Assembly: GCA_963817755.1 (NCBI GenBank)
Contig: CAWFPB010000003.1
Coordinates: 992,001 to 1,056,000, forward strand
Direction: 5' to 3'
From: Oleiagrimonas sp963817755
Lineage (GTDB): Bacteria; Pseudomonadota; Gammaproteobacteria; Xanthomonadales; Rhodanobacteraceae
DNA: 64,000 nt
Part shown: one piece after another, positions 1 through 8,647 of the stretch
Layout of the letters: each line of letters begins with the position of its first letter
Position numbering within the stretch: the stretch's first letter is position 1
Made by a program: the position numbers and the translations under genes
Notes under the pieces: model-generated
Told to the model about the DNA's origin: nothing
The model's database searches: none
What the model saw: only the letters and a program-made list of their open reading frames with translations

Positions 1-600
1 TGCCTGCAGGCATTTGCCGAACGCGGCCAGGTCCCCCTGGCCGATGCGGTCCGCGAATCCGGTGCTCCCTGCCTGTGGCAGCAGTACCGGGGCACCGGGG
101 CCAGCCCCTTGGGCACCGGTCCGCACGCATTGCACTACTACTACCACTCGCACGCCGTCTCCGGAGCGCTGCGCCAGGAACACGGGCACTACCACCTGTT
201 CGCACAACTGGGCGCCGACGATAAGGGCACGCCGCGGTACACGCACATCGTGGCCATCGGCGTGGATGCGCGTGGACTGCCGCTGCGACTGTTCACCACC
301 AACCGCTGGGTCACCAACGAGACTTGGCAAACCGCCGAACGCGTCGTGGATCTTGCGAACCGGATCGCCAGGGATACGGATCCTGCCGAGGACGCCACGG
401 CACGCTGGCTGCGCGCGCAACTGGGCATCTTCGCCCCCCAGATCAACGCCCTGCTCCACCATCGCGACCGTCGGGTCAGGATCCGCACGCAAGGCGGACG
501 CCGCCCCGGATTGATGGAGGACCGGCGCATGCACGTACTGAGCCAGTGCCGGGTCTCCTTCGAACGCCAACTGGCCGCCTTCGACCACGCCATTCACTGA
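1..600 (+). CDS. Uncharacterised protein, 5' end outside window (possibly DUF6969 family)
   Basis: The reading frame is open from the first base, so the start codon lies upstream of the window; 199 codons and a stop are visible. The visible part has a conserved-looking His/Tyr-rich patch (HYYYHSH) followed by a beta-rich stretch with Trp and His residues (TNRWVTNETW). No signal peptide or membrane segment is seen in the visible portion. It ends 30 bp before the sulfurtransferase gene on the same strand and probably belongs to the sox operon. The pattern resembles the DUF6969 family from memory, which I could not verify; function unknown. Confidence 0.7.
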   Translation, partial: CLQAFAERGQVPLADAVRESGAPCLWQQYRGTGASPLGTGPHALHYYYHSHAVSGALRQEHGHYHLFAQLGADDKGTPRYTHIVAIGVDARGLPLRLFTTNRWVTNETWQTAERVVDLANRIARDTDPAEDATARWLRAQLGIFAPQINALLHHRDRRVRIRTQGGRRPGLMEDRRMHVLSQCRVSFERQLAAFDHAIH

Positions 601-630
601 ATACACCGCAACAGACGGGAGAGGATCCAC

Positions 631-1599
631 ATGAAAATGCACAGCAAGATCATATGGGCATGTGTGCTGCTGCTCGCCAGCGCCACCATGGCCCAGGCCG
701 CAGTCAAGCTGCCGGGACCGCTGGTCACCCCGCAGTGGCTGAACCAGCACCGCAACGAGGTCAACATCGTGGCCGTGCGCAGCAATGCTGCCACGTTCAC
801 CAAGGCACCGGCATTCGCCACCCGCAACGGCAAGAAGACGCTGACCGGCTTCGGCGGCCACATCCCCGGCGCGCTGCTGCTGGACTTCGGCAAAGCGCGC
901 GTGCCGCGCATGGTCGACGGCCGCGAGATCAAGTGGCTGCTTCCCGACCAGGCGGACTTCCAGAAACTGATGCGCGAGGTCGGCGTCAAGGCCGGCCGCC
1001 CGACGGTGATCGTGCCGGAGGGACTGGGCGGAGCGGACCTGGACATGGCCGCGCGCGTGTACTGGTCGATGAAGGTCTATGGCGACCATGACCTGGCCAT
1101 CCTCAACGGCGGCACCACGGGCTGGATCGACGCCGGCCTGCCGGTCAGCACCGCGGTCGCGACCGCTGGTGGCGGCACCTGGACGGCTTCGAAGGCCGAC
1201 ATGCGCTATGTCGCCTCCAGCCGTGACGTGGCCCGTGCCATCGGCAAGGCGCAGATCGTCGACGCCCGTCCGATGCCGTTCTTCGTCGGCCTGGTGAAGA
1301 AGCCCAACGTCGGCGCCGCCGGCCATATCAAGGGCGCCGTGAACCTGCCGCCGGACGTGCGCAGTGCCGAATCCGGCGGCAGCGCGCATTACCTGACCGC
1401 AGCCGAATACTCGAAGATCTTCCCGCATCTGGGCATCCACTCGAAAAAGCCCAGCATCACCTACTGCAACACGGGCCACCTCGCCTCCGGCGCGTGGTTC
1501 GTGCTCAGCGAGGTCATGCGCAACCCGAACGTGAAGCTCTACGACGGCTCGATGTACGAGTGGACGACCGAGAAACGCCCGGTGGTCGGCCTGCGCTGA
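631..1599 (+). CDS. Periplasmic tandem-rhodanese sulfurtransferase
   Basis: The 322-residue product starts with a Sec signal peptide (about residues 1-23, ending AQA) and contains two rhodanese domains (about 30-170 and 195-322). The second carries the active-site loop YCNTGHLAS with the sulfur-accepting Cys279; the first lacks a catalytic cysteine, as usual in TST-type enzymes. It should transfer sulfane sulfur (for example thiosulfate to an acceptor) in the periplasm. A good SD (GGAGAGG) precedes the ATG. Its place directly upstream of soxC suggests it handles sulfane sulfur made or consumed by the Sox system. Confidence 0.9.
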   Translation: MKMHSKIIWACVLLLASATMAQAAVKLPGPLVTPQWLNQHRNEVNIVAVRSNAATFTKAPAFATRNGKKTLTGFGGHIPGALLLDFGKARVPRMVDGREIKWLLPDQADFQKLMREVGVKAGRPTVIVPEGLGGADLDMAARVYWSMKVYGDHDLAILNGGTTGWIDAGLPVSTAVATAGGGTWTASKADMRYVASSRDVARAIGKAQIVDARPMPFFVGLVKKPNVGAAGHIKGAVNLPPDVRSAESGGSAHYLTAAEYSKIFPHLGIHSKKPSITYCNTGHLASGAWFVLSEVMRNPNVKLYDGSMYEWTTEKRPVVGLR

Positions 1600-1707
1600 C
1601 CGCATGACACGGCCATCGTCCGCAGCCGGTCTGCGGGCGCTGGCCGCAGGCCTCCACGACGAAGCGCGGCAGAACCGGCGCATCGCCTTGAACGAACGGA
1701 GTACTGG

Positions 1708-3036
1708 ATGGACCAGCACGATCCCAAACGCGGCCGCGTGATCCCCGCGCCGGAAAACTTCCTCACCGTCGAGGGACGCTCGAGGCGGCGCGCGCTCGGC
1801 GGACTGGTCGCCGGTGGCGCTGCCCTGCTCGCGGGCAAGGCGGCCCTTGCCGCCGAGGGTGCCAAGGTCGACCCCAAGCACCTTCCGCCCAACGTTCCGC
1901 CGTGGTCGCAGAACCTGGGCAAGCCGGTGGGCAGCGACCCCTACGGCGTGCCTTCCGACTACGAGAAGACCGTGATCCGCCGGCTCAGCCCCGGCCTGAC
2001 CACGACCAACTTCTCCTCGGTCGCCTTCACCCCGCTGCAGAACCTGTTCGGCATCATCACGCCCAACGGGCTGCACTTCGAGCGCGACCACAACGGCCGC
2101 CCGACGATCAATCCCTACGAGCACCGGCTGATGATCCACGGCATGGTGCGCGAGCCCAAGATCTACACCATGGAGGACATCCTCCGCTTCCCGTCGGTCT
2201 CGCGCATCCATTTCATCGAGTGCGGTGCCAACTCGGCGATGGAATGGGCCAACCCCTCGGTGCCGACCGTGCAGTACACCCACGGCATGCTCAGCTGTGC
2301 CGAGTGGACCGGCGTGCCGCTGTCGGTGCTGCTGGAGGACGTCGGTTTCGACACCAAGAAGGCCAAGTACATCCTGGCCGAGGGTGCCGACGCCGCCGGC
2401 CTGACGCGCACCATCCCGATCAATTTCGCGCTGGACGACGTGCTGGTCGCCTACGGCCAGAACGGCGAGATGCTGCGCCCCGAGAACGGCTACCCGCTGC
2501 GCCTGGTGGTGCCGGGCGTACAGGGCGTGTCGAACGTGAAGTGGCTGCGCCGCATCAAGGTCGGCGACGAAATGTGGAACACGCGCGAGGAATCGCTGCA
2601 GTACAGCGACAAGATGCCCGACGGCAGCTTCCGCCAGTACACCTGGATCCAGGAGGCCAAGTCGGTCATCACCTCCCCGTCCGGCGGCCAGCAGCTGCTG
2701 GACAAGGGCGGCTACTACGAGATCACCGGGTTCGCCTGGTCCGGACGCGGCCACGTCAAGCGCGTGGACGTGTCCACCGACGGCGGCAGGAACTGGCGCA
2801 CGGCCAGGCTGCAGACGCCGATCCTGGACAAGGCGCTGACCCGTTTCCGCTTCGACTGGACCTGGGACGGCAAGCCGGCCCTGCTGCAGAGCCGCTGCAT
2901 CGACTCGACCGGCTACGTGCAGCCGAAGATGCGCCAGTTGCGTGCCGTGCGCGGCACCCAGTCGATCTATCACAACAACGCGATCCAGACCTGGTTCGTG
3001 GATACGGATGGGAAGGTGCACAATGTCGAAGTCTGA
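1708..3036 (+). CDS. soxC: SoxC, molybdopterin subunit of sulfur (sulfane) dehydrogenase
   Basis: The 442-residue protein has a twin-arginine signal (SRRRALGG near residues 25-32, then a hydrophobic stretch), consistent with Tat export of a folded molybdenum cofactor enzyme. The sulfite-oxidase-type Moco domain contains the molybdenum-ligating Cys172 (FIECGANS) and is followed by a Mo-co dimerisation domain (about 330-442). With SoxD it removes six electrons from the sulfane sulfur bound to SoxY. The gene overlaps soxD by 14 bp, indicating translational coupling. Presence of SoxCD predicts full oxidation of thiosulfate to sulfate without obligate sulfur-globule storage. Confidence 0.95.
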   Translation: MDQHDPKRGRVIPAPENFLTVEGRSRRRALGGLVAGGAALLAGKAALAAEGAKVDPKHLPPNVPPWSQNLGKPVGSDPYGVPSDYEKTVIRRLSPGLTTTNFSSVAFTPLQNLFGIITPNGLHFERDHNGRPTINPYEHRLMIHGMVREPKIYTMEDILRFPSVSRIHFIECGANSAMEWANPSVPTVQYTHGMLSCAEWTGVPLSVLLEDVGFDTKKAKYILAEGADAAGLTRTIPINFALDDVLVAYGQNGEMLRPENGYPLRLVVPGVQGVSNVKWLRRIKVGDEMWNTREESLQYSDKMPDGSFRQYTWIQEAKSVITSPSGGQQLLDKGGYYEITGFAWSGRGHVKRVDVSTDGGRNWRTARLQTPILDKALTRFRFDWTWDGKPALLQSRCIDSTGYVQPKMRQLRAVRGTQSIYHNNAIQTWFVDTDGKVHNVEV

Positions 3037-4021
3037 CCGCCGCCCCGCCGCCCTGCTCGTGATCGTCCTGCTGGCCTTCGCGCTGCCGGCGTTCGCGCAA
3101 CACAAGAACTACCACCTGGGCCGCAAGGCCACCGCGGCCGAGATCGCCGGCTGGAACATCGACGTGCGTCCGGACGGCAAGGGCCTGCCGCCCGGCTCCG
3201 GTTCGGTCGCCCAGGGCGAGAAGGTCTACGAGAGCCATTGTTCGGTCTGCCACGGTTCCTTCGGCGAAAGCAACGAGTACCTGGCCCTGACCAACGTGGG
3301 CGAGCGCCTGAATTACGCCACCACCCTGTATGACTACATCAACCGGGCGATGCCGTTCCCGCACTCGAAGTCGCTGACCCACGACCAGGTCTACGCGGCC
3401 GTGGCCTACGTGCTCAACCTCAACAACATCGTCGATTCGGACTTCGTCGCCAACCGCGAGACCCTGCCCAAGGTCAAGGCGCCGACCCGCGACACCATGA
3501 AGCCCTACGCGCCGATGATGCACATCCGCGGCAAGAGCAAGGTCCAGAACACCGCCTGCATGCGCAACTGCGCCAAGGACGTGAAGGTCACGTCGAGCCT
3601 GCCCAAGGGCTTCGTGAAGAACATGTACGGCGACATCAGCGACAACTTCCGCGGCCTGGAGACGATGAACGAGCGCCAGCCGCCCACCGACGAACTGCCG
3701 GCCGGAAGCACCACCGCGGTCAAGGCAGGGACCAAGACGGCGGCCGCTGACCCGGCCCCGCAGCTGATCCACAAGTACGGATGCGTGGCCTGCCACTCGG
3801 TCGACCACAAGATCGTCGGGCCGGCGTTCCGCGAGGTGGCCGCCCACTACCAGGGCAAGGCCGATGCGGTCGCCCACCTGACCCACAAGATCCGCCACGG
3901 CGGCTCCGGTGTCTGGGGCCAGATCCCGATGCCACCGCAAGTCGGTCCCAGCGACAAGGAGCTGGCCGACATCATCCACTGGGTCCTGGCGCAGAAACCG
4001 GCCGGGAAGAAAAGCCCGTGA
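3023..4021 (+). CDS. soxD: SoxD, dihaem cytochrome c subunit of sulfur dehydrogenase
   Basis: The ATG at 3023 inside the end of soxC gives 332 residues with a clear signal peptide (ALPAFA cleavage region near residue 25); a longer upstream frame would bury this signal. Two c-type haem motifs are visible, CSVCH (73-77) and CVACH (254-258), so it is the dihaem form. A Cys pair (CMRNC, about 179-183) in the linker could form a disulfide. SoxD takes electrons from the SoxC molybdenum centre and passes them to a cytochrome pool. It is followed after 55 bp by soxY. Confidence 0.95.
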   Translation: MSKSDRRPAALLVIVLLAFALPAFAQHKNYHLGRKATAAEIAGWNIDVRPDGKGLPPGSGSVAQGEKVYESHCSVCHGSFGESNEYLALTNVGERLNYATTLYDYINRAMPFPHSKSLTHDQVYAAVAYVLNLNNIVDSDFVANRETLPKVKAPTRDTMKPYAPMMHIRGKSKVQNTACMRNCAKDVKVTSSLPKGFVKNMYGDISDNFRGLETMNERQPPTDELPAGSTTAVKAGTKTAAADPAPQLIHKYGCVACHSVDHKIVGPAFREVAAHYQGKADAVAHLTHKIRHGGSGVWGQIPMPPQVGPSDKELADIIHWVLAQKPAGKKSP

Positions 4022-4076
4022 AAACCATCACTCCACTTTCATCCGCAAAACGAGCAATACAGTCGAGGAGTCACAC

Positions 4077-4562
4077 ATGAACATGTCCCGAAGGGCATTC
4101 CTGCAAGCCAGTGCCGGCGGCACCGCCCTGATGATCGTCGCGGCCTCCGGCCTGATGCCGCGCCAGGCGTTCGCCGCCACCAACCCGCTGGCCAAGGGCG
4201 ACCACCGCAAGGAGTTCGAAGCCACGTCCCTGGACGAGGTGGTCAAGGCCATGGGTGGCACCAAGGCCCAGCCTTCCACCGACATCCACCTGAAGGCACC
4301 GCCGATCGCCGAGAACGGCGCCGTGGTGCCGGTGATGATCGAGAGCAAGCTGCCGAACACGCAGACCATCGCGATCATCTCGGAGAAGAACCCGCACGCC
4401 CTGTCGGCCGCCTTCCACTTCCCCGAGGGCACTGAGCCCTACGTGCTCACGCGCGTGAAGATCGCCGAAACCTCCAAGCTTTACGCCCTGGTCAAGACCG
4501 ACAAGGGCTTCTTCTACACCGACCAGCTGGTCAAGGTCACCCTTGGCGGTTGCGGCGGCTGA
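4077..4562 (+). CDS. soxY: SoxY, sulfur-carrier subunit
   Basis: The 161-residue product has a Tat signal (MSRRAFLQAS at the start, AFA cleavage near residue 33) and ends with the classic mobile arm LGGCGG, where Cys159 carries the covalently bound sulfur intermediates. An SD of GAGGAG lies 7 nt before the chosen ATG. SoxY binds SoxZ in the periplasm and shuttles substrate among SoxAX, SoxB and SoxCD. soxZ follows after 17 bp. Confidence 0.96.
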   Translation: MNMSRRAFLQASAGGTALMIVAASGLMPRQAFAATNPLAKGDHRKEFEATSLDEVVKAMGGTKAQPSTDIHLKAPPIAENGAVVPVMIESKLPNTQTIAIISEKNPHALSAAFHFPEGTEPYVLTRVKIAETSKLYALVKTDKGFFYTDQLVKVTLGGCGG

Positions 4563-4579
4563 GCACGATACGGAGAACG

Positions 4580-4909
4580 ATGAACATGTCTGATTTCAAG
4601 CCCGATCCGATGCGAATCCGCGCCCAGCTCAAGGGCGACGTAGTCGAAGTGAAGGTGCTCATGGCGCATCCGATGGAAACCGGCCTGCGCAAGGACTCCA
4701 GCGGCCAGCTGGTCCCGGCGCACTACATCGAGAAAGTCACCGCCACCTGCAAGGACAAGAACGTGCTGACGGCCGACTGGGGACCTGCGGTCTCCAAGAA
4801 CCCGTTCCTGGCGTTCCGCTTCAAGGGCGGCGCCAAGGGAGACAAGGTCGCGATCACCTGGAAGGACACCCTGGGCGCCAGTCGCACCGACTCGACTACG
4901 GTACGCTGA
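4580..4909 (+). CDS. soxZ: SoxZ, sulfur-carrier complex subunit
   Basis: This 109-residue immunoglobulin-like protein has no signal peptide, as expected because SoxZ is co-exported with Tat-targeted SoxY. The ATG at 4580 has the SD GGAG just upstream; an ATG two codons later is also possible. The N-terminal segment (FKPDPMRIRAQLKGDVVEVK) and C-terminal beta strands match the family. It forms the SoxYZ heterodimer. It is followed, unusually, by a secreted DsrE-like gene rather than directly by soxA. Confidence 0.95.
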   Translation: MNMSDFKPDPMRIRAQLKGDVVEVKVLMAHPMETGLRKDSSGQLVPAHYIEKVTATCKDKNVLTADWGPAVSKNPFLAFRFKGGAKGDKVAITWKDTLGASRTDSTTVR

Positions 4910-4978
4910 GTCGCGCAAGCGATCACCCACGTCCCGGGCGCCACGTGCGCCCGGGATCCGACAGGAGATTCCCCGGGG

Positions 4979-5422
4979 ATGCGACATCGAAGCCGACCCC
5001 TGCTGCTGGTCCTGGCCGCACTGCTCGTCAGTATCGCGGCTCATGCCGCCGGCCGTGCCGCGCAGCCGCCCATCAAGGTGGTCTACCACCTGGATGCCGA
5101 CAGCAAGGGCACGACCACGGCCCTGCACCAGGTCAAGAACGAGCTGGCCGTCGCACCGGACACCCGGATCGTGGTGGTGGCGCTGGGCTCGAGCGTCCGC
5201 TATCTGGTCAAGGGCGCCACGACCGAAGGCGGATATCCGTTCGGACTGATGGTTTCGGACCTGCAGGACCGGGGGGTCCGCTTCGAGGCATGCGCCAACA
5301 CCATGGCCACGCTGAAGATCAAGGCATCTCAACTGGACGACGGCGTGCACGTGGTGCCTTCGGGCATGGCCGAGATCGCCCGTCTGCAGGCACGCGAAGG
5401 CTACGTGTACATCCGGCCCTGA
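4979..5422 (+). CDS. Secreted DsrE-family protein
   Basis: The product has 147 residues, with a signal peptide (LLLVLAALLVSIAAHA, about 7-23) followed by one DsrE/DsrF-like domain. A single cysteine remains after the signal, Cys105 in the context EACANTM, matching the cysteine position used for sulfur relay in the DsrE/TusD fold. No membrane anchor is present after cleavage. The gene sits between soxZ and soxA, 69 bp after soxZ and 29 bp before soxA, so it is probably cotranscribed. I infer a periplasmic sulfur acceptor or carrier; the exact partner is unknown. Confidence 0.85.
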   Translation: MRHRSRPLLLVLAALLVSIAAHAAGRAAQPPIKVVYHLDADSKGTTTALHQVKNELAVAPDTRIVVVALGSSVRYLVKGATTEGGYPFGLMVSDLQDRGVRFEACANTMATLKIKASQLDDGVHVVPSGMAEIARLQAREGYVYIRP

Positions 5423-5451
5423 CCCATGGCGGCATCGCAAGGAGACATTTC

Positions 5452-6285
5452 ATGAATACGGCAAACAAACAACGCGCCCTGTGGCTGGTCATGCTCGCCA
5501 TCGCCGGTACCGGCATCGCCGCTTCCGTCGCCTGGGCACAGTCGACCACCCCGAACGACCCGGTCGCCGAGTACCGCGAGATGTTCGGCGACGACAATCC
5601 CGCCGAACTGTGGGTCGCCCGCGGCCAGGACCTGTGGACCGAGGCCCGCGGCCCCAGGCACGTGGCCCTGGCCAAGACCTGCGACCTGGGCATGGGCGTG
5701 GGTGTGGTCAAGGGCGCCTATGCGCACATGCCGCGCTACTTCAAGGACACCGGCAAGGTCCAGGACCTGGAAACGCGCCTGATCACCTGCATGACCACCG
5801 AGCAGGGCTTCAAACGCGCTGCGATCCTCAAGCACAAGTACGGCGACGACAGCAACAAGTCGGACCTGGAAGCGCTGTCCGCCTACATCGTCAATGCCTC
5901 CAAGGGCATGCCGATCGACCTGCCGCTGAACAACCCCGAGGAAAAGCATGCCTACGAAGTGGGCAAGGCGATCTTCTACTACCGCGCCGGCCCGCATGAT
6001 TTCGGCTGCTCGACCTGCCACGGCCAGCCCGGCAAGCGCATCCGCCTGCAGACACTGCCCGACCTGGCCACGGCCAAGGGTGCGCGCGAGGCCTACACCA
6101 CCTGGCCCGCCTATCGCGTCTCGCAGGGCGAGGTGCGCACGATGGAATGGCGCCTGCACAGCTGCTTCCGCCAGCAGCGTCTGCCGGAACTGAAATTCGG
6201 TTCCGAGGCGGCGATCGCCCTGACCATGTTCCTGGCCAAGAACGCCGAGGGCGGAAAGATGGACGCGCCCGGCCTGAAGCGATGA
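5452..6285 (+). CDS. soxA: SoxA, monohaem-type thiosulfate-oxidising cytochrome c
   Basis: Starting at the ATG at 5452 (SD AAGGAG) the protein is 277 residues with a signal peptide ending near AWAQ (30). Only one CXXCH motif is present, CSTCH (186-190). The N-terminal haem site of dihaem SoxA is replaced by a cysteine pair (Cys77, Cys113) that likely forms a disulfide. Cys238 in HSCFRQQR is the conserved cysteine-persulfide haem ligand and catalytic residue. With SoxX it attaches thiosulfate to the SoxY cysteine. An in-frame opening extends upstream but contains no better start. Confidence 0.94.
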   Translation: MNTANKQRALWLVMLAIAGTGIAASVAWAQSTTPNDPVAEYREMFGDDNPAELWVARGQDLWTEARGPRHVALAKTCDLGMGVGVVKGAYAHMPRYFKDTGKVQDLETRLITCMTTEQGFKRAAILKHKYGDDSNKSDLEALSAYIVNASKGMPIDLPLNNPEEKHAYEVGKAIFYYRAGPHDFGCSTCHGQPGKRIRLQTLPDLATAKGAREAYTTWPAYRVSQGEVRTMEWRLHSCFRQQRLPELKFGSEAAIALTMFLAKNAEGGKMDAPGLKR

Positions 6286-6296
6286 AGGAATCGACC

Positions 6297-6917
6297 ATGC
6301 ATACCACTATCCGCACCCTGATCCTGCTCGCCGCCCTGCCGCTCGCGGCCACCGCGGCCGAGCACAAGCACGTCGACCGCAACGCCGAGGCACTGAAGGT
6401 CATGCAGGCCTCATTCCAGGCCCGCGGCCAGGCCGGCATGGACCGCCTCAAGCAGGACCCGACCCAGGCGGCCTGCTCGAAGTACGCGCCGCATGCGCCG
6501 CCGGCCGACCTGGCCAAGAAATTGACCGATGCCAACCTGAAGCAGGTCAAGTACCCCGCCGACGGCAAGTTCCTGGGCAACTGGAAACGCGGCATGGCCA
6601 TCGCCAACGACGGCAAGGGCCTGCAGTACAACGACGATCCAAAGGCCCCGGCCGGCGGCAACTGCTATGCCTGCCACGAGCTGGACAAGGCACAGATCGC
6701 CTACGGCACGATCGGCCCGTCGCTGTACCACTTCGGCAAGAACCGCGGTCGATCCAAGGCCATGCTCAAGCTCACCTGGAGCATGCTCTACGACATGAAG
6801 GCCTACTCGGTGTGCTCGGCCATGCCGCGCTTCGGCGCCAAGCACATCCTCACCGAACAGCAGCTCAAGGATGTCATGGCGCTCCTGTTCGATCCCGACT
6901 CCCCGGTCAACAAGTAA
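6297..6917 (+). CDS. soxX: SoxX, monohaem cytochrome c subunit
   Basis: The 206-residue protein carries a signal peptide (cleavage after ATAA, about residue 21), a haem site CYACH (123-127) and a likely distal Met ligand (Met176 in CSAMP). An in-frame ATG at 6282 overlaps the soxA stop (ATGA) and would add five residues. At about 200 residues it is a long-form SoxX, with an extra N-terminal region (about 30-90) before the haem domain. It forms the SoxAX complex with the preceding gene product. Confidence 0.93.
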   Translation: MHTTIRTLILLAALPLAATAAEHKHVDRNAEALKVMQASFQARGQAGMDRLKQDPTQAACSKYAPHAPPADLAKKLTDANLKQVKYPADGKFLGNWKRGMAIANDGKGLQYNDDPKAPAGGNCYACHELDKAQIAYGTIGPSLYHFGKNRGRSKAMLKLTWSMLYDMKAYSVCSAMPRFGAKHILTEQQLKDVMALLFDPDSPVNK

Positions 6918-6933
6918 GTCCCGGAGCGTTCCC

Positions 6934-8646
6934 ATGAGCATGACTCGCCGTGAATTCCTTCAGGTCATGGCTGCCGCCGCGGCCGCCGGCCTGCCGCTGT
7001 CCGGACGCATGGCGTTCGCGTCCGGGGCGGTGGATGCGCTGTACCGGCCGCCGCGGTTCGGCAACGTCAGCCTGCTGCACATGACCGACAGCCACGCGCA
7101 ACTGCTGCCGATCCACTTCCGCGAACCGTCCTACAACATCGGGGTGGGCGCGTCGAAGGGTCAACCGCCACACCTGGTCGGCGAGCATCTGCTCAAGCAC
7201 TATGGCATCCGCCCCGGCACGCGCGAGGCCCATGCCCTGACCTGCCTGGACTATGTCGCCGCCGCGCGCCGGTACGGCAAGGTCGGCGGCTACGCGCACC
7301 TGGCCACGCTGGTCAAGCAACTTCGGGACAGCCGCCCCGGCGCACTGCTTCTGGACGGCGGCGATACCTGGCAAGGCTCGGCCACCGCGCTTTGGACCAA
7401 GGGCCAGGACATGATCGATGCCCAGCTGCAGCTGGGCGTGGACGTGATGACCGGGCACTGGGAGTTCACCTACGGCGTCGACCGCGTCAACGAAGTGGTC
7501 CACGGCGATTTCAAGAACAAGATCGATTTCGTCGCGCAGAACATCCGCACTGCCGATTTCGGCGATCCGGTGTACCCCGACTACACCATGCGCGAGGTCA
7601 ACGGGGTGCAGGTGGCGGTCATCGGCCAGGCCTTCCCGTACACGCCCATCGCCCATCCCAGCCGTTTTGTCGACGGCCTCTCGTTCGGCATCAACGACGA
7701 CCACCTGCAGGACGTGGTGCACAAGGCACGCAAGGAAGGCGCCGCGGTGGTCGTGCTGCTTTCGCACAACGGCATGGACTGCGACCTGAAGCTGGCCTCC
7801 AAGGTGACCGGCCTGGACGCCATCATGGGCGGCCACACCCACGACGGCGTGCCGCACCCGGTGAAGGTGAAGAACGCCGGCGGCATCACCCTGGTCACCA
7901 ACGCGGGCAGCAACGGCAAGTTCGTCGGCGTGCTGGACTTCGATGTGCGCGGCGGCACGGTGCACGACTTCCGCTACCGGCTGCTGCCGGTGTTCTCGGA
8001 CCTGCTGCCGGCCGACCCGGACATGCAGGCGCTGATCGAACGCCACCGCAAGCCGTACCTGGACAAGCTCAACGAGTCCTTCGCGGTCAGCGAGGGCCTG
8101 CTGTACCGTCGCGGCAACTTCAACGGCAGCTTCGACCAGCTCATCGTCGACGCGCTGATCGCGGTCAAGGATGCGCAGATCGCGCTGTCTCCTGGTTTCC
8201 GCTGGGGCACCACGCTGCTGCCGGGCGAGTCGATCACCCGCGAACGGCTGATGGACCAGACCGGCATCACCTACCCCGCCGTCACGGTCAACGAGATGAC
8301 CGGCGAACGCCTCAAGGCGGTGCTGGAGGATGTCGGCGACAACCTGTTCAACCCCGACCCGTACTACCAGCAGGGCGGCGACATGGTGCGCGTGGGCGGC
8401 CTGACCTACACCTGCGACCCGGCCGCGAAGATGGGCAGCCGCATCAGCGACATGCGCCTTCACGGCAAGCCGATCGACGCGGGCAAGTCCTACAAGGTCG
8501 CCGGCTGGGCCTCGATGACGGCCACCGAGGGCGACGCCATCTGGGACGTGGTCGGCAACTATCTCAAGGCCCACCAGCGCATTCCCGCGCTCAAGCCCAA
8601 CGTGCCCAAACTCATTGGCGAGGCGCATGATCCGGGCATTGCCTGA
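6934..8646 (+). CDS. soxB: SoxB, dimanganese thiosulfohydrolase
   Basis: The ATG at 6934 gives 570 residues beginning with a Tat signal (MTRREFLQVMAA). Metallophosphoesterase signatures of the SoxB/5'-nucleotidase superfamily are clear: MTDSHAQ near the N-terminus, DGGDTWQGS, LSHNGMD and GGHTHD, followed by a 5'-nucleotidase C-terminal domain (about 390-560). SoxB hydrolyses the terminal sulfonate from SoxY-S-sulfonate to release sulfate. It starts 16 bp after soxX and runs to within 1 bp of the next gene, completing the C-D-Y-Z-(dsrE)-A-X-B order. Confidence 0.96.
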   Translation: MSMTRREFLQVMAAAAAAGLPLSGRMAFASGAVDALYRPPRFGNVSLLHMTDSHAQLLPIHFREPSYNIGVGASKGQPPHLVGEHLLKHYGIRPGTREAHALTCLDYVAAARRYGKVGGYAHLATLVKQLRDSRPGALLLDGGDTWQGSATALWTKGQDMIDAQLQLGVDVMTGHWEFTYGVDRVNEVVHGDFKNKIDFVAQNIRTADFGDPVYPDYTMREVNGVQVAVIGQAFPYTPIAHPSRFVDGLSFGINDDHLQDVVHKARKEGAAVVVLLSHNGMDCDLKLASKVTGLDAIMGGHTHDGVPHPVKVKNAGGITLVTNAGSNGKFVGVLDFDVRGGTVHDFRYRLLPVFSDLLPADPDMQALIERHRKPYLDKLNESFAVSEGLLYRRGNFNGSFDQLIVDALIAVKDAQIALSPGFRWGTTLLPGESITRERLMDQTGITYPAVTVNEMTGERLKAVLEDVGDNLFNPDPYYQQGGDMVRVGGLTYTCDPAAKMGSRISDMRLHGKPIDAGKSYKVAGWASMTATEGDAIWDVVGNYLKAHQRIPALKPNVPKLIGEAHDPGIA

Positions 8647-8647
8647 C

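Noticed and set aside
8615..8647. Earlier ATG for the SoxH-like gene inside soxB
   Set aside because: It would place charged residues before the signal peptide; the ATG at 8648 gives a clean Sec signal.
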